From: JAIXWP01 sp964428835 | Lineage (GTDB): Bacteria; Bacteroidota; Bacteroidia; Flavobacteriales_D; Sanyastnellaceae | Direction: 5' to 3' | Assembly: GCA_964428835.1 (NCBI GenBank) | Contig: CAYRZQ010000003.1 | Location: 52,734-116,733 of the forward strand | Length of the DNA: 64,000 nucleotides | In this document: positions 16,555-25,322 of the stretch, in pieces | Layout: the number at the start of each line of letters is the position of its first letter | How positions within the stretch are numbered: the stretch's first letter is position 1 | The notes under the pieces: model-generated | What the model was told of the DNA's origin: nothing | The model's database searches: none | What the model saw: the letters and a program-made list of their open reading frames with translations, nothing else | Made by a program: the position numbers and the translations under genes

Positions 16555-16833
16555 GAAAAAATAAAAAAAAATATGTCTTGTTTGAAGTTGAGAGTCCTCA
16601 AGTTTTAATTGAAGAGCACAATGATGAAAGATATTACTTTGTAGTTATTATGTAGTGGTCTGTAAAAACTGGACAAGTTGAATGAAGTCATCGAATCCTT
16701 AAATGATCCGTATGAAACGCGAACGTAGAATATTTATTCGTGTTTTCAAAACCGAGCTTGGATTTGTTTATGATGCTATGGGGAATAGAGGTACAAAAAA
16801 GTGCAATGAATACGCGCGAATGAGAGGGGCGAT
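16555..16833. other. Gene-free stretch with a possible IS3-type end remnant
   Basis: No convincing gene is visible. Around 16651-16677 the sequence TGTAGTGGTCTGTAAAAACT followed by GGACAAG resembles a terminal inverted repeat of IS3-type elements, but no partner end or transposase is present. A 50-codon frame at 16703-16855 runs into the repeat and is not recognisable. Confidence 0.3.
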
Positions 16834-16894
16834 GGGAATAGGAAATAGGGGATAGGAAATAGGATTCTCGTTCTTGTTCTTGTTCTTGTTCTAA
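16834..16894 (+). repeat. Heptamers GGRRATA followed by hexamers TTCTYG
   Basis: Four 7-bp units (GGGAATA, GGAAATA, GGGGATA, GGAAATA) are followed by GGATTCT and then 6-bp units TTCTCG and TTCTTG. The order of heptamers then hexamers is the same as at 6739-6846 and 7299-7373. Confidence 0.75.
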
Positions 16895-16925
16895 AAAAAA
16901 ACTAATTTCGAGTTCAGAATTGCTT

Positions 16926-16933
16926 CACCTTTG
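16926..16933 (+). promoter_or_regulatory. Predicted -7 box of the DUF423 gene
   Basis: CACCTTTG matches the Bacteroidota -7 element except for its first base. TTTCG at 16906-16910 may be the -33 element. Only 4 bp separate the box from the ATG at 16938, so the mRNA should be leaderless. Confidence 0.45.
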
Positions 16934-16937
16934 CAGT

Positions 16938-17333
16938 ATGAGAATTTTTAAAATAGCAGCTTTTCTTCTGGCTTTGGCCGTGGTATTCGGTGCATTCGGA
17001 GCGCATGCTCTGAAGGTGCGATTGACACCAGAATCTTTAGCGGTATGGAAGACGGCGGTAGAATATCATTTCTATCACGCCCTCGGACTCATGGCTTTAG
17101 CCATCGCTTTTCGTATGAATTTTTTTAATGAAAAAAGCTTCAAATGGATATCAGGTTTGATGTTAGGCGGTCTTGGTTTTTTTTCAGGCTCGCTCTATCT
17201 GCTTTCCACACGCGACATTCATGGATTGCCCGTGGGTTTTCTCGGCCCAATAACTCCCATCGGTGGTGTATTATTTATAGCTGCTTGGATAATGGCTGCT
17301 CTTAAAGCGAACGTTCATTCGGTTGGCAAATGA
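16938..17333 (+). CDS. DUF423 family small membrane protein
   Basis: This 131-residue protein has four predicted membrane helices. The first, IAAFLLALAVVFGAFGAHAL, carries the GAFGAHAL signature of DUF423 (YgdD-like), followed by WKTAVEYHFYHALGLMAL and a final GPITPIGGVLFIAAWI. A frame with a TTG start at 16920 is longer, but the ATG at 16938 fits the family start. The role of DUF423 is unknown. Its stop overlaps the start of the aldehyde dehydrogenase gene (ATGATG), so the two form an operon. Confidence 0.88.
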   Translation: MRIFKIAAFLLALAVVFGAFGAHALKVRLTPESLAVWKTAVEYHFYHALGLMALAIAFRMNFFNEKSFKWISGLMLGGLGFFSGSLYLLSTRDIHGLPVGFLGPITPIGGVLFIAAWIMAALKANVHSVGK

Positions 17334-18667
17334 TGAAAAGCATTCAACCTTGGGATGGCGAGGTTTGGGCCACTTGGCCTGCGCACACGATGGATGAGGT
17401 GAATACTAAAATCACGTTTGCACATCAACACCATATCGATCGCATTCACTTTCCAGCCAAAGCTACAAGGCTTGCTTCTCTTTTGAGACAACATCAGAGC
17501 GAGCTTGCTACACTCGTCACTCGTGAGATGGGAAAGCCCATAACACAAAGCCTGCAAGAGATCGAGAAGTGCGCGCTTTGTTGCGAATACTATGCTGAGA
17601 ATGCCTCTTTTTATTTGAAAGATGAAGAAGTATATACTCCTGGACAAAAGTCGATCATTCGCTATGAGAGGGTAGGGATGTGGTTGGCAATAATGCCGTG
17701 GAACTTTCCATTCTGGCAAGTATTCCGCTGCGCGATTCCTGCGCTGGCTGTGGGTAATAATCTAATCTTAAAACATGCCTCGAATGTTCAAGCTTGCGCG
17801 CATCGAATAGAATCTCTTTTTCATGAAGCTGGCTTTGAAACATTCGAATTCCAGAATATTGTAGTCGCTGGAAGTGATATGGACACCATCGTTTCGCATC
17901 CATTCGTTAAGGGTATTTCGCTCACCGGAAGCGAGGAAGCAGGCGTTCGCGTTGCAGCTTTGGCAGGGCGCGAGATTAAACCTGTAGTACTCGAACTTGG
18001 AGGCAGCAATGCATTCATAGTGACCGAATCAGCGGATCTCGACAAGGCGGTAGCAGATTTAATTATAGGTCGCTTTCAAAACAATGGACAGAGTTGTATT
18101 GCGGCCAAACGTTTGTTAGTAGATGAAAATATTCATGATGTTTTTTTAGAAAAATTACTTGCACGTATAGCCAGTCTTCAATGCGGCAATCCTTTGGATG
18201 AGAGTACGTTTATTGGTCCATTAGCGAAATTAGAATTCAATGATGATCTTTTGGCGCAAGTTTATGCGAGTCTGCAAGAAGGGGCTGACGTGGCCTGCGG
18301 CGGAGCAATCATAAATGGCGTATTTCAACCGACTGTTCTCACCAATGTCACTTCATGGATGACGTGTATGCGCGAAGAGCTTTTCGGTCCAGTTCTTCCT
18401 ATCTATGGTTACAGGGATATTGATGAAGCCATCCGCGTAAGCAATGACACGGCATACGGACTCGGAGTTTCTATTTATGGAAATGACACAGAGTATTTGC
18501 TTTCGCTTGTTTCCAGATTCGAAGAAGGAGCAGTTTCTATTAATAGCATCGTAAAGTCAGATCCGCGATTGCCCTTCGGTGGCGTAAAGCGCAGCGGCCT
18601 TGGCCGCGAACTCGGTAAGGCAGGTCTAATGGAGTTTGTGAACGTAAAAACGATTGTGGTTGCATAG
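17330..18667 (+). CDS. NAD(P)-dependent aldehyde dehydrogenase, succinate-semialdehyde dehydrogenase-like
   Basis: This 445-residue member of the aldehyde dehydrogenase superfamily shows the oxyanion Asn region (MPWNFPFWQVFR), a cofactor segment (LKHASNVQACA, GISLTGSEEAG), the general-base Glu in VVLELGGSN (about residue 221) and the catalytic Cys in NNGQSCIAAKR (about residue 256). The C-terminal LPFGGVKRSGLGRELG is typical. The length and the LASLLRQHQSELATLVTREMGKP region resemble the GabD/Sad-like subgroup that oxidises succinate semialdehyde. The substrate is inferred from similarity only. It is translationally coupled to DUF423. Confidence 0.85.
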   Translation: MMKSIQPWDGEVWATWPAHTMDEVNTKITFAHQHHIDRIHFPAKATRLASLLRQHQSELATLVTREMGKPITQSLQEIEKCALCCEYYAENASFYLKDEEVYTPGQKSIIRYERVGMWLAIMPWNFPFWQVFRCAIPALAVGNNLILKHASNVQACAHRIESLFHEAGFETFEFQNIVVAGSDMDTIVSHPFVKGISLTGSEEAGVRVAALAGREIKPVVLELGGSNAFIVTESADLDKAVADLIIGRFQNNGQSCIAAKRLLVDENIHDVFLEKLLARIASLQCGNPLDESTFIGPLAKLEFNDDLLAQVYASLQEGADVACGGAIINGVFQPTVLTNVTSWMTCMREELFGPVLPIYGYRDIDEAIRVSNDTAYGLGVSIYGNDTEYLLSLVSRFEEGAVSINSIVKSDPRLPFGGVKRSGLGRELGKAGLMEFVNVKTIVVA

Positions 18668-18681
18668 TTGCGGATTATTCG

Positions 18682-18709
18682 TTGTATTTTTTTTATTTAG
18701 TTACCTTTA
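18682..18709 (+). promoter_or_regulatory. Predicted promoter of the AraC-type regulator
   Basis: TTG at 18682-18684 and TACCTTTA at 18702-18709 are separated by 17 bp. The box lies 19 bp before the ATG at 18729, which supports that start. Confidence 0.45.
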
Positions 18710-18728
18710 CCCATATGATCATTATTCG

Positions 18729-19289
18729 ATGAGGCTATTTATTCAGAATATGGTGAGTATGCGCTGCAAATTGGTAGTGATATCGATTCTGAATACTTAT
18801 GGGTTATCTTACAAGTCGGTAGAATTAGGAGAGGTGGAACTATTAGATCCTATCAATGATCAAACGCGGAATCTTCTTAAGTCTTCTTTGCGCAAATACG
18901 GGTTAGAGTTATTAAGCAGTGAAAAAAGTATTTTAATTGAAAGAGTAATCAATATAATCGTTGACATGGTGCATCACTCTAGTGAAGTACCAAAGGTAAA
19001 TATTTCCACTTTTATTTCAGAAAAGGCTCACGCAGACTATCACCGTTTATCCGACTTGTTTTCAAGGACGAAGGGTGTTACTGTTGAACACTTCGTTATT
19101 TTACACAAAGTGGAGAGGATAAAGGAATTGATCATGTATGACGAATTGAATCTCTCCGAAATTGCCGATAAGATGCATTATAGCAGCCTTGCTCATATGT
19201 CTAGACAGTTTAAGCAGATTACAGGCCTTACACCGTCATTTTTTAAGCACATGTCTAAGAGAACTCGATCAAATATCGAGGATCTTTAA
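18729..19289 (+). CDS. AraC-type helix-turn-helix regulator
   Basis: The frame can be extended to 18654, inside the upstream gene, but the ATG at 18729 (MRLFIQNMVSMRCK) matches a widespread Bacteroidota family of about 185 residues. The N-terminal part resembles a small domain of unknown ligand. The C-terminus is an AraC DNA-binding domain: NLSEIADKMHYSSLAHMSRQ is the first helix-turn-helix and FKQITGLTPSFFK the second. It is a cytoplasmic transcription factor. Its targets are unknown; no operator was identified nearby. Confidence 0.82.
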   Translation: MRLFIQNMVSMRCKLVVISILNTYGLSYKSVELGEVELLDPINDQTRNLLKSSLRKYGLELLSSEKSILIERVINIIVDMVHHSSEVPKVNISTFISEKAHADYHRLSDLFSRTKGVTVEHFVILHKVERIKELIMYDELNLSEIADKMHYSSLAHMSRQFKQITGLTPSFFKHMSKRTRSNIEDL

Positions 19290-19415
19290 AATTATTCTAT
19301 TCTGAAAAATAAAAACATACAAAGAATAATTATTTGTATGTAATGTCTTCTTCATAATGCCCCATCATCTTTGCCTCGTAGATACAATGACGTATCTGCA
19401 ATAGATAAATAAAAG

Positions 19416-19871
19416 ATGAAAACACCAGTTAAATTATTCATAGCCTCCATGTTGTTGGTAGGAGTGTCGTTTTATGGATGCAAAACTTCTGCTGAAAAAG
19501 TTAAAAAGGCTGAAGAAAATGTATCGGATGCCAACGACGAGTTAGACAAAGAAAATGCTGCTCTGAAGAAGGAAATGGAAGACTATAAAAAGGAACAACA
19601 GGCTTTGATTGAAGCTAATGAGAAGAGCATCACTGAGTTCAACATGCGCATTGCCAACGAAAAATCTGAAGCCAAAGCAGATTATGAGAAGAAGATCGCC
19701 GAGCTCAATCAAAAGAACTCCGATTTAAAAAAGAAAATGAACGATTTCAACACCAGTAACAGAATTAGTTGGGAACAATTCAAAGATGAGTTTGGTCGTG
19801 ACATGAGCGATTTGGGAACTGCACTCAGAGATTTCACTATTAAAGGTGATAAGAAAGAAAATGAAAAATAA
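19416..19871 (+). CDS. Coiled-coil lipoprotein
   Basis: This 151-residue protein has a lipoprotein signal (LLVGVSFYGCKTSAEK, Cys about 22) and then a continuous charged coiled coil (about residues 28-110) rich in Lys, Glu and Asn, ending in a short segment (SWEQFKDEFGRDMSDLGTALRDF). The layout resembles Lpp-like or stress-associated envelope lipoproteins, without detectable family motifs. An outer-membrane barrel gene follows 53 bp downstream and may be co-transcribed. Function unknown. Confidence 0.7.
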   Translation: MKTPVKLFIASMLLVGVSFYGCKTSAEKVKKAEENVSDANDELDKENAALKKEMEDYKKEQQALIEANEKSITEFNMRIANEKSEAKADYEKKIAELNQKNSDLKKKMNDFNTSNRISWEQFKDEFGRDMSDLGTALRDFTIKGDKKENEK

Positions 19872-19924
19872 ATCGCTATCACTATTCCTCAGAGGAATTC
19901 AAATATTCATCAATAAAAATAATC

Positions 19925-20560
19925 ATGAAAAGAAATATACGTTATATGCTATTCTCTTGCCTACTCGTCGCTCAGACGGCAGTAGCTCAAGATGAGGACA
20001 GAAGAAACAATCTCGAATTCGGAATAAAAGCTGGAGTGAATATCTCCAATGTTTGGGACGAACGAGGTCAAGAATTTACAGCAGATTCCAAAACAGGAAT
20101 CGTTGGGGGCGCTTTTGTAGGCATTCCAATTGGAATGTGGTTGGGAGTGCAACCAGAGATTTTGATTTCTCAAAAAGGTTTCAAGGCATCGGGCTCGCTG
20201 TTGGGTTCTCCTTATTCCTTTTCTCGTACCGCTACATTTATTGATGTGCCTTTGCTGTTGCAGCTCAAGCCAGCAAAATTCGTTACTGTAGTAGCTGGTC
20301 CACAATTTTCTTATTTGATTGAGCAAAAGGATGAATACACATTCGGTACGAACAGTGTTGAGCAAAAAGAAGAATTTGAAACGGATAATATTCGCAAGAA
20401 CATTCTCGGTTTCACCGCCGGATTGGACTTCTATTATCAAAACTTTTTGATATCGGGTAGAGTAGGAGTTGATTTTCAAACCAACAATGGTGACGGATCA
20501 TCTCTAACGCCTCGCTATAAGAATCAATGGCTGCAGTTTACCGCGGGGTTCAAGTTATAG
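19925..20560 (+). CDS. Outer-membrane beta-barrel protein (PorT-like / OMP_b-brl_2)
   Basis: This 211-residue protein begins with a signal peptide (about residues 1-21, ending VAQTAVAQ). The mature part has the alternating strands of an eight-stranded barrel: NLEFGIKAGVNISNVWDE, GAFVGIPIGMWLGVQPEILISQKGFK, FIDVPLLLQLKPAKFVTVVAGPQFSYL, and the closing NQWLQFTAGFKL with a terminal hydrophobic residue. This is the porin-family barrel common in Bacteroidota. No substrate can be assigned. An intrinsic terminator follows at 20584. Confidence 0.85.
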   Translation: MKRNIRYMLFSCLLVAQTAVAQDEDRRNNLEFGIKAGVNISNVWDERGQEFTADSKTGIVGGAFVGIPIGMWLGVQPEILISQKGFKASGSLLGSPYSFSRTATFIDVPLLLQLKPAKFVTVVAGPQFSYLIEQKDEYTFGTNSVEQKEEFETDNIRKNILGFTAGLDFYYQNFLISGRVGVDFQTNNGDGSSLTPRYKNQWLQFTAGFKL

Positions 20561-20583
20561 TAAAAAGTACAATAAGGTACAAG

Positions 20584-20611
20584 AAAGGGCTCACTTACGT
20601 GGGCCTTTTTT
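20584..20611 (+). terminator. Intrinsic terminator of the barrel gene
   Basis: AAAGGGCTCAC pairs with GTGGGCCTTT (one G-T pair) around the loop TTAC, followed by a run of T. Confidence 0.75.
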
Positions 20612-20638
20612 AGTTTACAATCGATAGAATAATAGCTA

Positions 20639-20668
20639 TAAAAAAAGACTGCCCTTTTGAGGCAGTCC
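20639..20668 (-). terminator. Intrinsic terminator of the CsbD-like gene
   Basis: Read on the minus strand, GACTGCC and GGCAGTC form a perfect 7-bp stem around a short loop, followed by a T-run. Confidence 0.8.
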
Positions 20669-20743
20669 TTAAACCTGTAGGCTTCGCGAATGTGTAACTA
20701 ACCGTATATTATTTCTACATTCTGTTCGAAGTATGAGAGCGGA

Positions 20744-20962
20744 TTATACTTTCTCCGTCTGATTCTTTTTCAAGATGTTGATTACCTCTTCGCGTTTTTT
20801 ATTCAAACGGGTTTCTACGCGGCTAAGAAGTTCATTTTCTTTACCGGGCTCAAACTTTAGATCTGAATCTGTAAGTTGTGAGTACTTTTGTTTGAGAGCT
20901 TTTGATTGCGTCTCCCAGTTGCCTGTGATCTTGAAGATCTCATTGCTGTGTTTCGTTTCCAT
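20744..20962 (-). CDS. CsbD-like general stress protein
   Basis: This 72-residue protein has the CsbD-like pattern: FKITGNWETQSKALKQKYSQL, then LTDSDLKFEPGKENELLSRVETRL and a C-terminal amphipathic helix KREEVINILKKNQ. CsbD-like proteins are small, abundant, soluble stress proteins of unknown biochemical action. It stands alone, with a strong terminator downstream and the large repeat tract upstream. Confidence 0.75.
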   Translation of the reverse strand: METKHSNEIFKITGNWETQSKALKQKYSQLTDSDLKFEPGKENELLSRVETRLNKKREEVINILKKNQTEKV

Positions 20963-21080
20963 GATGTGAATGAATTAATGGTAATAGAATTATTACTCAT
21001 CAAATATCCTCGCCCCCCCTCAATAGCTCATTACAACATGCTGTGATTTTTTTATACAAAAAGAAAGTCCTCGCTGGAAA

Positions 21081-21136
21081 GCGAATTTGCAATTCGCAAT
21101 TCACAATTCTGAATTCAGAATTCGGAATTCAGAATC
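21081..21136 (+). repeat. Eight heptamers NNNAATT
   Basis: Units GCGAATT, TGCAATT, CGCAATT, CACAATT, CTGAATT, CAGAATT, CGGAATT and CAGAATC are contiguous. It is the same family as the tracts at 6739, 7299 and 44790. Confidence 0.8.
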
Positions 21137-21149
21137 CCTTCTTCCCATG

Positions 21150-21241
21150 TTCCCAATCCTCCCTTGTTCCCTTGTTCCCCTGTTCCCTCGCCCCTCTCAT
21201 TCGCCCATCGCCCTTCGCCCCTCTCATTCGCCCATCGCCCT
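21150..21241 (-). repeat. Octamers and a perfect 27-bp tandem duplication at the kynA stop
   Basis: TTGTTCCC-type octamers (about 21164-21187) are followed by two identical 27-bp units (21188-21214 and 21215-21241), each beginning TCGCCCCTCTCATTCGCCCA. The second unit ends on the last base of the kynA stop codon. Confidence 0.8.
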
Positions 21242-22251
21242 TAAGCATTGTACCCCAACTTCTGCTCGAGTGCTTTTGGTAATTGTGGAAGTCGTGAACG
21301 CTCTACGAGGAAACTTGTGAGTTCGGCGAATTCTTGGAAGATATAATGTTTTAATGCTGCTTCGCGAAGGTAGCCTTTACCGCTGCTTCCGCCTGTACCA
21401 ACGCGCGTTCCAATCATTCTATGAACCATGTTCATGTGTCTCCAGCGCCATGTAGCGAGGAGTTCGTCTATCTCCAAAAGGTGATTGATCAAACGATATG
21501 GATTTTGAAGAATAGGATAATCGCGGTAGAGCATGATGAAGAGCGCGCTGCGACGGGCTTTGTCGCTGAGATTGCGGCCTTCGTTGGTGAGATCACTTAG
21601 GAAAAGTTCTTCGAATGCGCGAACATTCTGTTTTTCGCCTTCTCCAAGACTTTCTCCATAGACTTCCTTGTAGGTGTTCCAAAAGTCCTTGCCATTTTCC
21701 CAACCTGTCCAAAATTCAACATGGTTGAAATAGGGCATGCGCTCCAACCAATTGTTGACCAATGAAAGCAATGGTGTTTTTTTAGCCAAATCATAGATGG
21801 CTTGTGAATCTTCGGGCTTTAGTTGAGATGTAAAATATTCGCGGCCGTGACGGTCTTCGACTTTTAATCCGAGCACGGTTTCCAATACTTTGAATTGCAT
21901 GCTTTGAAAACCTGATGCTGGACGCAACATATCACGGAAGTCCAAGAAGTCGAGTGGAGTCATCGTTTCGAGTACATCCACTTGATGAACCAATAAACGT
22001 AAGATTTCTACTGTTCGGTTGAGACGGCGCACAGCAACAGTCAATTCAGGAGAATTGTCGTTGATGTTTTCTTTTGACATGATTTCATGCACGCTGCCTA
22101 CCTCAAAGAGAATTTGTTTGAACCACAATTCGTATGCCTGGTGAATCACAATGAAGAGCATCTCATCGTGGGCGTGCTTATTGAGTCTGTCGCTCTCAAG
22201 GGTTTGAGCGCTAAGGATTTTGTCTAATTGCAGGTAGGAAGAATAATACAT
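21241..22251 (-). CDS. kynA: Tryptophan 2,3-dioxygenase
   Basis: This 336-residue enzyme is a heme dioxygenase that opens the indole ring of tryptophan to N-formylkynurenine, the first step of the kynurenine pathway. The N-terminal HDEMLFIVIHQAYELWFKQI and the C-terminal WRWRHMNMVHRMIGTRVGTG motif, with the presumed heme-ligating His in MVHRM and the substrate loop GTGGSSG, are diagnostic. No other kynurenine-pathway gene is next to it. Its stop codon abuts the 27-bp tandem duplication downstream. Confidence 0.92.
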   Translation of the reverse strand: MYYSSYLQLDKILSAQTLESDRLNKHAHDEMLFIVIHQAYELWFKQILFEVGSVHEIMSKENINDNSPELTVAVRRLNRTVEILRLLVHQVDVLETMTPLDFLDFRDMLRPASGFQSMQFKVLETVLGLKVEDRHGREYFTSQLKPEDSQAIYDLAKKTPLLSLVNNWLERMPYFNHVEFWTGWENGKDFWNTYKEVYGESLGEGEKQNVRAFEELFLSDLTNEGRNLSDKARRSALFIMLYRDYPILQNPYRLINHLLEIDELLATWRWRHMNMVHRMIGTRVGTGGSSGKGYLREAALKHYIFQEFAELTSFLVERSRLPQLPKALEQKLGYNA

Positions 22252-22363
22252 ACGTCTGGTCTTTGTGGTCGCGAATATAGGTGCTGTGGTTTGCTATCGT
22301 GAATGATTGAGGTCAGCATTTTAAACAATGCTGATAATTTTAGCAAAAATGAACAAAAAAGAC

Positions 22364-22394
22364 TTGAATTGTTTGTACTTCCGTTTCATCTTTG
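22364..22394 (+). promoter_or_regulatory. Predicted promoter of uvrA
   Basis: TTG at 22364-22366 and CATCTTTG at 22387-22394 are separated by 20 bp, matching the Bacteroidota pattern. The ATG at 22402 is only 7 bp beyond the -7 box, so the transcript should be leaderless or nearly so. No LexA-like site is obvious. Confidence 0.55.
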
Positions 22395-22401
22395 AACCGA
22401 T

Positions 22402-25209
22402 ATGCAAGAAGAAGTAATTGAAGTGATTGGTGCCAGAGAGCACAATCTCAAAAATATAGACGTGACCATCCCTCGCAATCAATTGGTGGTGATCACAGGC
22501 CTTAGTGGAAGTGGAAAGTCGTCGCTCGCTTTTGATACGATTTATGCTGAAGGGCAGCGCCGTTATATTGAGACCTTCAACGCCTATGCGCGCCAATTCC
22601 TCGGTGAAATGGAACGTCCGGATGTCGATAAGATCAATGGTTTATCTCCGGTAATTTCGATTGAACAAAAAACTGTGAGCCGCAACCCACGTTCCACCGT
22701 GGGAACAATCACTGAGATCTATGACTTCTTACGTCTTCTTTATGCTCGTGCTTCTGATGCTTTTAGTTATGTCACCAATGAAAAAATGGTGCGTTATACC
22801 GACGAACAGATTGGTCAGCTCATTCTCAAAGAATATGATGGTGAAAAAATTGTGATCCTCGCGCCTTTAGTGAAAGGTAGAAAGGGACATTACCGCGAGT
22901 TATTCGAGCAATTGATGAAGCAAGGCTATGTGCGTGCACGCGTAGATGGCGAAATCGTGGAGTTGGAAAAGGGATACAAACTGGACCGCTATAAAATCCA
23001 CGATATTGAATTGGTGGTGGATCGTTTGCAAGTTGATAAAAAAGATAAGCTGCGCATCGCACAGACCATTCAAACGGCCATGAGGCAAGGGAAGGGGAGT
23101 TTGATGATACAAAAGCATGGCAAAAAAGACGTGCGTCACTTCTCTCGTTTTTTGATGTGTCCGACCAGTGGCATTTCTTATCCTGAGCCTGAACCAAATC
23201 TATTTTCATTCAACTCTCCTTATGGCGCCTGTCCGCATTGCAACGGATTGGGTGAAGTGGCAGAGGTGGATATGAAAAAGATTATTCCAGATCCGAAAAA
23301 GAGTATTAAAAAAGGTGGTATCGCACCTTTGGGAGAAGCCAAGTCCAATTGGGCAATGTCGCAAGTGGAGGCGGTGCTCAAGCATTTTGGTCACGATCTC
23401 AACACACCTTTGGAAGACATGGAAGACGAGGTGATCAATACCTTGCTCTATGGTTCTGAGGAAATTTTCAATATCGAGTCGAGCGCTGGTTATTCTTACC
23501 CCGCCAAGTATGAGGGCATTATCAATACCATCGAGAAACAAATTGAGGATGACTCGAATCCTGGCTTGCGCCGATGGGCTGAGAGTTTTATGAATAAAAT
23601 GCCTTGCCCTGAATGTTCGGGCAGTCGCTTGAAGAAGGAGGCATTGTATTTTAGAATAAATAAAAAAAATATCCATGAGCTCGCTGCCATGGACCTGCGC
23701 GATCTAGCGAAATGGTTTGATACGGCGGATAAGCACCTCAGCGAGCGTCAAATGGCGATTGCCACGGAGCCATTAAAAGAAATAAAAAGTCGCTTGGGCT
23801 TCTTGATTGATGTGGGACTTGATTATCTCACCTTGCATCGCAGCGCGCGAACGCTGAGTGGAGGAGAGGCGCAGCGTATAAGACTTGCCACTCAGATTGG
23901 TTCACAGCTCGTTGGTGTATTATACATTTTAGATGAGCCATCTATCGGCCTTCACCAACGCGACAATCATCGCCTTATTAATTCTTTGAAAGCATTGAGA
24001 GATGGCGGAAATAGTGTGCTTGTTGTAGAACACGATCGTGATATGATGTTGGAAAGCGATCATTTGATTGATATTGGACCGGGTGCTGGAGTTCACGGAG
24101 GTCGCGTTGTAGCGCAGGGAAGCCCGAAAGAACACATGGCGCAGAATAGCGTCACCTCTAAATATCTTAAAGGCGATTTGCAAATAGCGGTGCCCAAACA
24201 AAGAAGAAAGGGCAACGGAAAAAATATTGTTCTAGAAGGAGCGAACGGTCACAATTTGAAGAATGTAACGCTTACTATTCCTTTGGGGAAGTTTATATGT
24301 GTTACTGGAGTGAGCGGCAGCGGTAAATCATCATTGATTTCGCACACCTTGTATCCGATACTCAACACGCATTTTTACAATGCTGTCAAGAGACCATTAA
24401 CCTATAAAAAAATTAAAGGGCTCGAGCATTTGGATAAAGTAATCGAAATTGATCAAAGTCCTATCGGTCGCACCCCGCGCAGCAATCCGAGCACTTATAC
24501 TGGAATTTTTACAGATATCAGAGCCTTATTTGCTAATTCACCAGAAGCGAAAATCAGAGGCTATCAACCTGGTAGATTTAGTTTTAATGTAGCAGGCGGA
24601 CGTTGTGAAACCTGCAAAGGAGCGGGCTTGCGCACGATTGAAATGAATTTCTTACCCGATGTGTTTGTGCAATGTGAAAGTTGTGGTGGCAAGCGCTACA
24701 ACCGTGAAACGCTTGAAATCCGTTACAAAGGAAAGAGCATAGCGGATATTTTGGATATGACCGTAGAGCAGGCAGTTGAGTTTTTTGATGCACTACCGAA
24801 AATCAAAAATGTAGTTCAAACATTGAAAGATGTGGGCTTAGGCTACATCACCTTGGGACAGCACAGCACGACGCTCAGTGGTGGTGAAGCTCAACGCGTG
24901 AAGTTGAGCACGGAGTTGGCGAAGCGTGATACAGGAAATACCATTTATATCTTGGATGAACCGACAACAGGATTACATTTTCAAGACGTCCAAATGTTGA
25001 TTGATGTATTGAATCGCTTGGTAGATCGCGGCAACACCGTATTGGTCATCGAACATAACATGGACATGATCAAAGTGGCCGATCACATCATCGACGTAGG
25101 TCCTGAAGGTGGAGAAGGTGGCGGGCAAATTATCGCCGAGGGAACACCCGAACAAGTAGTAAAAGTCAAAGCCTCACACACTGGGAAGTTTTTGAAAATG
25201 GAGTTGTAA
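22402..25209 (+). CDS. uvrA: Excinuclease ABC subunit A
   Basis: This 935-residue protein is the damage-recognition ATPase of nucleotide excision repair. Two ABC ATPase modules are visible with Walker A motifs GLSGSGKSS (about residue 33) and GVSGSGKSS (about 636), signatures LSGGEAQRIRLA and LSGGEAQRVKLS, and Walker B LDEPSIGLH and LDEPTTGLH. Zinc-binding pairs are CPHC (about 276), CPEC (about 400) and CETC/CESC (about 735-760). The length is normal. The GAREHNLKNIDV start is conserved, which fixes the ATG at 22402. No uvrB or uvrC is in the window. Confidence 0.97.
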   Translation: MQEEVIEVIGAREHNLKNIDVTIPRNQLVVITGLSGSGKSSLAFDTIYAEGQRRYIETFNAYARQFLGEMERPDVDKINGLSPVISIEQKTVSRNPRSTVGTITEIYDFLRLLYARASDAFSYVTNEKMVRYTDEQIGQLILKEYDGEKIVILAPLVKGRKGHYRELFEQLMKQGYVRARVDGEIVELEKGYKLDRYKIHDIELVVDRLQVDKKDKLRIAQTIQTAMRQGKGSLMIQKHGKKDVRHFSRFLMCPTSGISYPEPEPNLFSFNSPYGACPHCNGLGEVAEVDMKKIIPDPKKSIKKGGIAPLGEAKSNWAMSQVEAVLKHFGHDLNTPLEDMEDEVINTLLYGSEEIFNIESSAGYSYPAKYEGIINTIEKQIEDDSNPGLRRWAESFMNKMPCPECSGSRLKKEALYFRINKKNIHELAAMDLRDLAKWFDTADKHLSERQMAIATEPLKEIKSRLGFLIDVGLDYLTLHRSARTLSGGEAQRIRLATQIGSQLVGVLYILDEPSIGLHQRDNHRLINSLKALRDGGNSVLVVEHDRDMMLESDHLIDIGPGAGVHGGRVVAQGSPKEHMAQNSVTSKYLKGDLQIAVPKQRRKGNGKNIVLEGANGHNLKNVTLTIPLGKFICVTGVSGSGKSSLISHTLYPILNTHFYNAVKRPLTYKKIKGLEHLDKVIEIDQSPIGRTPRSNPSTYTGIFTDIRALFANSPEAKIRGYQPGRFSFNVAGGRCETCKGAGLRTIEMNFLPDVFVQCESCGGKRYNRETLEIRYKGKSIADILDMTVEQAVEFFDALPKIKNVVQTLKDVGLGYITLGQHSTTLSGGEAQRVKLSTELAKRDTGNTIYILDEPTTGLHFQDVQMLIDVLNRLVDRGNTVLVIEHNMDMIKVADHIIDVGPEGGEGGGQIIAEGTPEQVVKVKASHTGKFLKMEL

Positions 25210-25232
25210 TAAGGAAGGAGGATGTGTAGGAA

Positions 25233-25256
25233 GTAGGAGTAGGAGTAGGAGTGGGG
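25233..25256 (+). repeat. GTAGGA hexamer tract between uvrA and the T9SS giant
   Basis: Three GTAGGA units and one GTGGGG follow the uvrA stop by about 23 bp. The same hexamer forms the Pro-Thr array at 10518-10622. Confidence 0.7.
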
Positions 25257-25272
25257 GAAGGTGGTTTTAATT

Positions 25273-25280
25273 TATATTTG
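25273..25280 (+). promoter_or_regulatory. Predicted -7 box of the T9SS giant gene
   Basis: TATATTTG matches the consensus exactly. The -33 region falls in the hexamer tract and has no clear TTTG. The leader would be about 40 bases. Confidence 0.4.
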
Positions 25281-25322
25281 TAATATAACCATCACCAGAA
25301 CCTCATTCTTATTTACCCAAAC

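Noticed and set aside
16703..16855. Small open frame of 50 codons
   Set aside because: It ends in the GGRRATA heptamer tract and has no recognisable family or promoter; kept only as a note in the gene-free stretch.
21043..21320. Two overlapping open frames between the CsbD-like gene and kynA
   Set aside because: They are made of the AATT heptamers, the octamers and the 27-bp duplication and run into kynA antisense.
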